Assembly (NCBI GenBank): GCA_003243455.1
Contig: QFQS01000001.1
Location: 1,736,001-1,800,000, forward strand
Direction: 5' to 3'
DNA length: 64,000 nt
From: Cereibacter sphaeroides
GTDB taxonomy: Bacteria > Pseudomonadota > Alphaproteobacteria > Rhodobacterales > Rhodobacteraceae
Of this stretch, positions 62,297-64,000 are shown one piece after another. Each line of letters starts with the position of its first letter. Position 1 is the first letter of the stretch. The notes beneath the pieces are model-generated. The model did not search any database and was not told the DNA's origin. It saw only the letters and a program-made list of their open reading frames with translations. Position numbers and translations under genes: made by a program.

Positions 62297-63265
62297 TTGG
62301 CGTCTGCATTTCCTTTTTCGGTAGTCATTCCTGTTTTCAACAGAGCCCAGTTAATCGGCGAATGCCTGGCGCGATTCAAAGTCCCCGCTGCTGCAGGACT
62401 GGAAGTGATCGTTGTCGATGACGGTTCGACCGATGCCACCCCTGATATCTTAGGAAAAGCCGCAGCCTTGCCGGGTGGTGCGACAATCAAGATCATTACG
62501 CAAAGAAACGCCGGTCCCGGCCCGGCAAGGAACGCGGGCGTTGCGCACAGCACCACCCCGTGGGTCGTCTTTCACGACAGCGATGACATCTGGTTTCCCT
62601 GGACGATAGAGGTGCTTCGGGCCGTCCTGCAGTCACCCGCCGCAGAAGCGGCAGAGGTGGTTTTTCTGCAGGCGCAGCGCTTTACCGATACTGAGGAACT
62701 CTCCCAGGTATCCGTCAAGCCAACCCGATTTGTGCACTTCCCGTCCATGCTGGATTTCCGGCTGCGAGCACGTCTGCAAACAACAGGCGCAGGCAGCTCG
62801 GCCTTTCGCCGCGACAGCTTTCTGAAACTCGGCGGTTTTACCGATCTTGTCTTCGCGGGCGAGGATACGGATCTGTTTTTCCGCGCCGGTCTGCTGCCAA
62901 CTGCGGCCGTGGTTGCCCCGGTGCTCATGGGCTATCGCAAAGGGCTGCAGGACTCGCTTTCGGATATGTCAAAAACCAACCAGCTCTTTGTGCTGAAACG
63001 CAATCGACAAGGCGTCTATCCCGGGCCATCCAAGAAGCGCACAGCGGCCTTGGCGCTATATGTCTGCACCTTCGTGCGGCGGCACTTCTCGCAAGGAAAG
63101 CCATCGCAAGCCTACCGCCTCTACTTTGCCGGGCTTGCCACTCTCATGTCCGCAGGGCATTGGGGTGACGCCATTCGGCTGCCGCTTTACCCGCTGTTGC
63201 GCAAATTGCAGCGACATCCCAAACGACGCGAAACCCGACGCCTGGAAGTCGCCACGCCCGATTAG
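62297..63265 (+). CDS. GT2-family glycosyltransferase, TTG start
   Basis: The 322-residue protein has the GT-A opening FPFSVVIPVFNRAQLIGECL, VIVVDDGSTDATPDIL, and the metal/donor site DSDDIWFPW. An exposed region with FAGEDTDLFFRAGLL follows, so it is a bona fide GT2. No ATG fits. TTG 62297 with GGTGGGG 9 nt upstream is the best start. The 163 nt before it include a 10-bp hairpin GGCCGGCCCG/CGGGTCGGCC (62142-62167) downstream of sat/cysC. Confidence 0.85.
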   Translation: MASAFPFSVVIPVFNRAQLIGECLARFKVPAAAGLEVIVVDDGSTDATPDILGKAAALPGGATIKIITQRNAGPGPARNAGVAHSTTPWVVFHDSDDIWFPWTIEVLRAVLQSPAAEAAEVVFLQAQRFTDTEELSQVSVKPTRFVHFPSMLDFRLRARLQTTGAGSSAFRRDSFLKLGGFTDLVFAGEDTDLFFRAGLLPTAAVVAPVLMGYRKGLQDSLSDMSKTNQLFVLKRNRQGVYPGPSKKRTAALALYVCTFVRRHFSQGKPSQAYRLYFAGLATLMSAGHWGDAIRLPLYPLLRKLQRHPKRRETRRLEVATPD

Positions 63266-63295
63266 GTGGGCGCATTCAGCGCCCACCCCGCCGCG

Positions 63296-63523
63296 TCAAT
63301 GCGCGTTCACCGGCGCCAGATCGTTCTGCCGTGCCAGCGCAAAAGCCATCCAGCGGTCTTTCACCAGCGCCACACGCTCGCCATTCGGGCGGTGCACCGC
63401 ATATAGCGTCTCGATCCCCTCGGCCTGCTCGCGAACGTCATCGGGCAGGTCGGCAACAGCGACGGGAAGGATGTAGACGATACCTTCGGCGTCCTGCGGC
63501 ATGGCGGGATATGTCGTGTTCAT
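63296..63523 (-). CDS. DUF1150-family protein
   Basis: The 75-residue protein matches DUF1150: YILPVAVADLPDDVREQAEG, LYAVHRPNGERVALVKDRWM and AFALARQNDLAPV. It lies directly after hsp20. ATG 63523 has AAGGAG at a good distance. ATG 63529 overlaps the hsp20 stop but is too close. Co-occurrence with an Hsp20 gene is typical in Rhodobacterales. The function is unknown. Confidence 0.9.
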   Translation of the reverse strand: MNTTYPAMPQDAEGIVYILPVAVADLPDDVREQAEGIETLYAVHRPNGERVALVKDRWMAFALARQNDLAPVNAH

Positions 63524-63525
63524 TC

Positions 63526-63948
63526 TCATTCTCCTTTTCCGCGTCCGATCCTGATCGTCTGCACCACGGTCTCTGGCGCGCTCCTGCGCAGGTCTATGTG
63601 CAAGAGCCCGTTTTCCATGATGGCACCGGCAACCTCCACCCCGTCGGCCAGCACGAAGCTGCGCTGAAAGGCACGGGCGGCGATGCCGCGATGCAGGAAG
63701 ACCCTGTCACCCTCATCCTCGGTCTGGCGCCCGCGGATCACAAGCTGGCGATCCTCGACCGTGATGGCGAGGTCAGCCTCGCGGAACCCCGCGACGGCCA
63801 GCGTGATGCGGTAGGCATTTTCGGTGACGGCTTCGATATTGAACGGCGGGTAGCCGTCCGACGCGGCTTTCGCCGTGCGCTCGACCAGCCGTTCCAGCTG
63901 CTCGAACCCCAGAAGGTGGGGATGCGCCCCAAAGCTCAGTTTCGTCAT
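63526..63948 (-). CDS. Hsp20 family small heat-shock protein
   Basis: The 140-residue protein has an N-terminal FGAHPHLLGFEQLERLVERT and the alpha-crystallin domain GYPPFNIEAVTENAYRITLAVAGF. The beta-strand segment LVIRGRQTEDEGDRVFLHRG and AARAFQRSFVLADGVEV follow. The C-terminal I/V-x-I/V anchor is not clear. ATG 63948 matches relatives and 63975 is an upstream alternative. It is followed by DUF1150, coupled by a 4-nt overlap to its first ATG. Confidence 0.93.
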   Translation of the reverse strand: MTKLSFGAHPHLLGFEQLERLVERTAKAASDGYPPFNIEAVTENAYRITLAVAGFREADLAITVEDRQLVIRGRQTEDEGDRVFLHRGIAARAFQRSFVLADGVEVAGAIMENGLLHIDLRRSAPETVVQTIRIGRGKGE

Positions 63949-64000
63949 TCCTATGTCCTCGGATGCAAGCGACATGTCATCTGAAAGGCCCCCGCGATTG

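Overview
The window is high-GC alphaproteobacterial chromosome, most likely Rhodobacterales (Rhodobacter/Paracoccus-like). The evidence is: a trpB-trpF-lapA-ihfB-rpsA-cmk-aroA run; a miaB-phoH-ybeY-corC-lnt-metK run; a metK leader that matches the SAM/SAH riboswitch known from Rhodobacterales; an Irr-type Fur regulator divergent from fabA-fabB-fabI; and VPLPA-CTERM proteins. It is almost entirely housekeeping chromosome. I see no integrase, transposase, phage gene, CRISPR array or complete mobile element.

Layout. 1-8.9 kb (mostly minus strand): tryptophan genes, lapA, ihfB, rpsA with its own promoter and terminator, an SDR gene coupled to cmk, aroA and trmB. 9-18.4 kb (minus): a small P-loop kinase, a short membrane protein, metK with its riboswitch, lnt, corC, ybeY, phoH, an OmpA/lipoprotein pair and miaB. 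Three copies of a hairpin-rich intergenic repeat lie at 9.6, 15.9 and 19.4 kb. 18.5-28.5 kb: a glycosyltransferase-like gene, two small basic proteins (one DUF1127-like), an Old Yellow Enzyme, irr plus a methyltransferase, fabA-fabB-fabI, a secreted Gly-rich protein, tRNA-Gly(UCC) and an orphan HWE histidine kinase. 28.5-33 kb: a periplasmic 5'-nucleotidase, DUF952-pyrD, and two coupled hotdog thioesterases.

32.8-41.5 kb (plus) is a fatty-acid oxidation locus. Two paralogous MerR regulators flank an array of CTGAC-N5-GTCAG type sites. Next come an acyl-CoA dehydrogenase, a small conserved protein, a 190-bp inverted-repeat element, a glutathione transferase, a thiolase, two genes carrying three copies of one cupin domain, and the hydratase/dehydrogenase fusion. 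41.5-45.7 kb holds a Hint protein, a sulfotransferase, a 2-hydroxyacid dehydrogenase, a CsaA-like protein, proC and a YbjN-like gene.

45.7-52.5 kb looks accessory: a Tat-exported DUF1254 protein, an FkbM methyltransferase, an outer-membrane barrel protein and two tandem arylsulfatases. The downstream sulfatase is broken by a single-base frameshift. 52.8-58.4 kb: ubiK, lgt-midA-pgeF, a small basic protein, an Lrp regulator and trxB. 58.6-60.2 kb: two tandem VPLPA-CTERM secreted proteins, each ending in an almost identical terminator. 60.4-64 kb: a fused ATP sulfurylase/APS kinase, a GT2 glycosyltransferase with a probable TTG start, and an hsp20-DUF1150 pair.

The least explained features are the tandem cupin triplication inside the beta-oxidation operon, the MerR site array, the shared Cys-Trp module in the adjacent OmpA and lipoprotein genes, the dispersed repeats, and the secreted sulfatase/DUF1254/barrel cluster. 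No single new defence or mobile system is evident.
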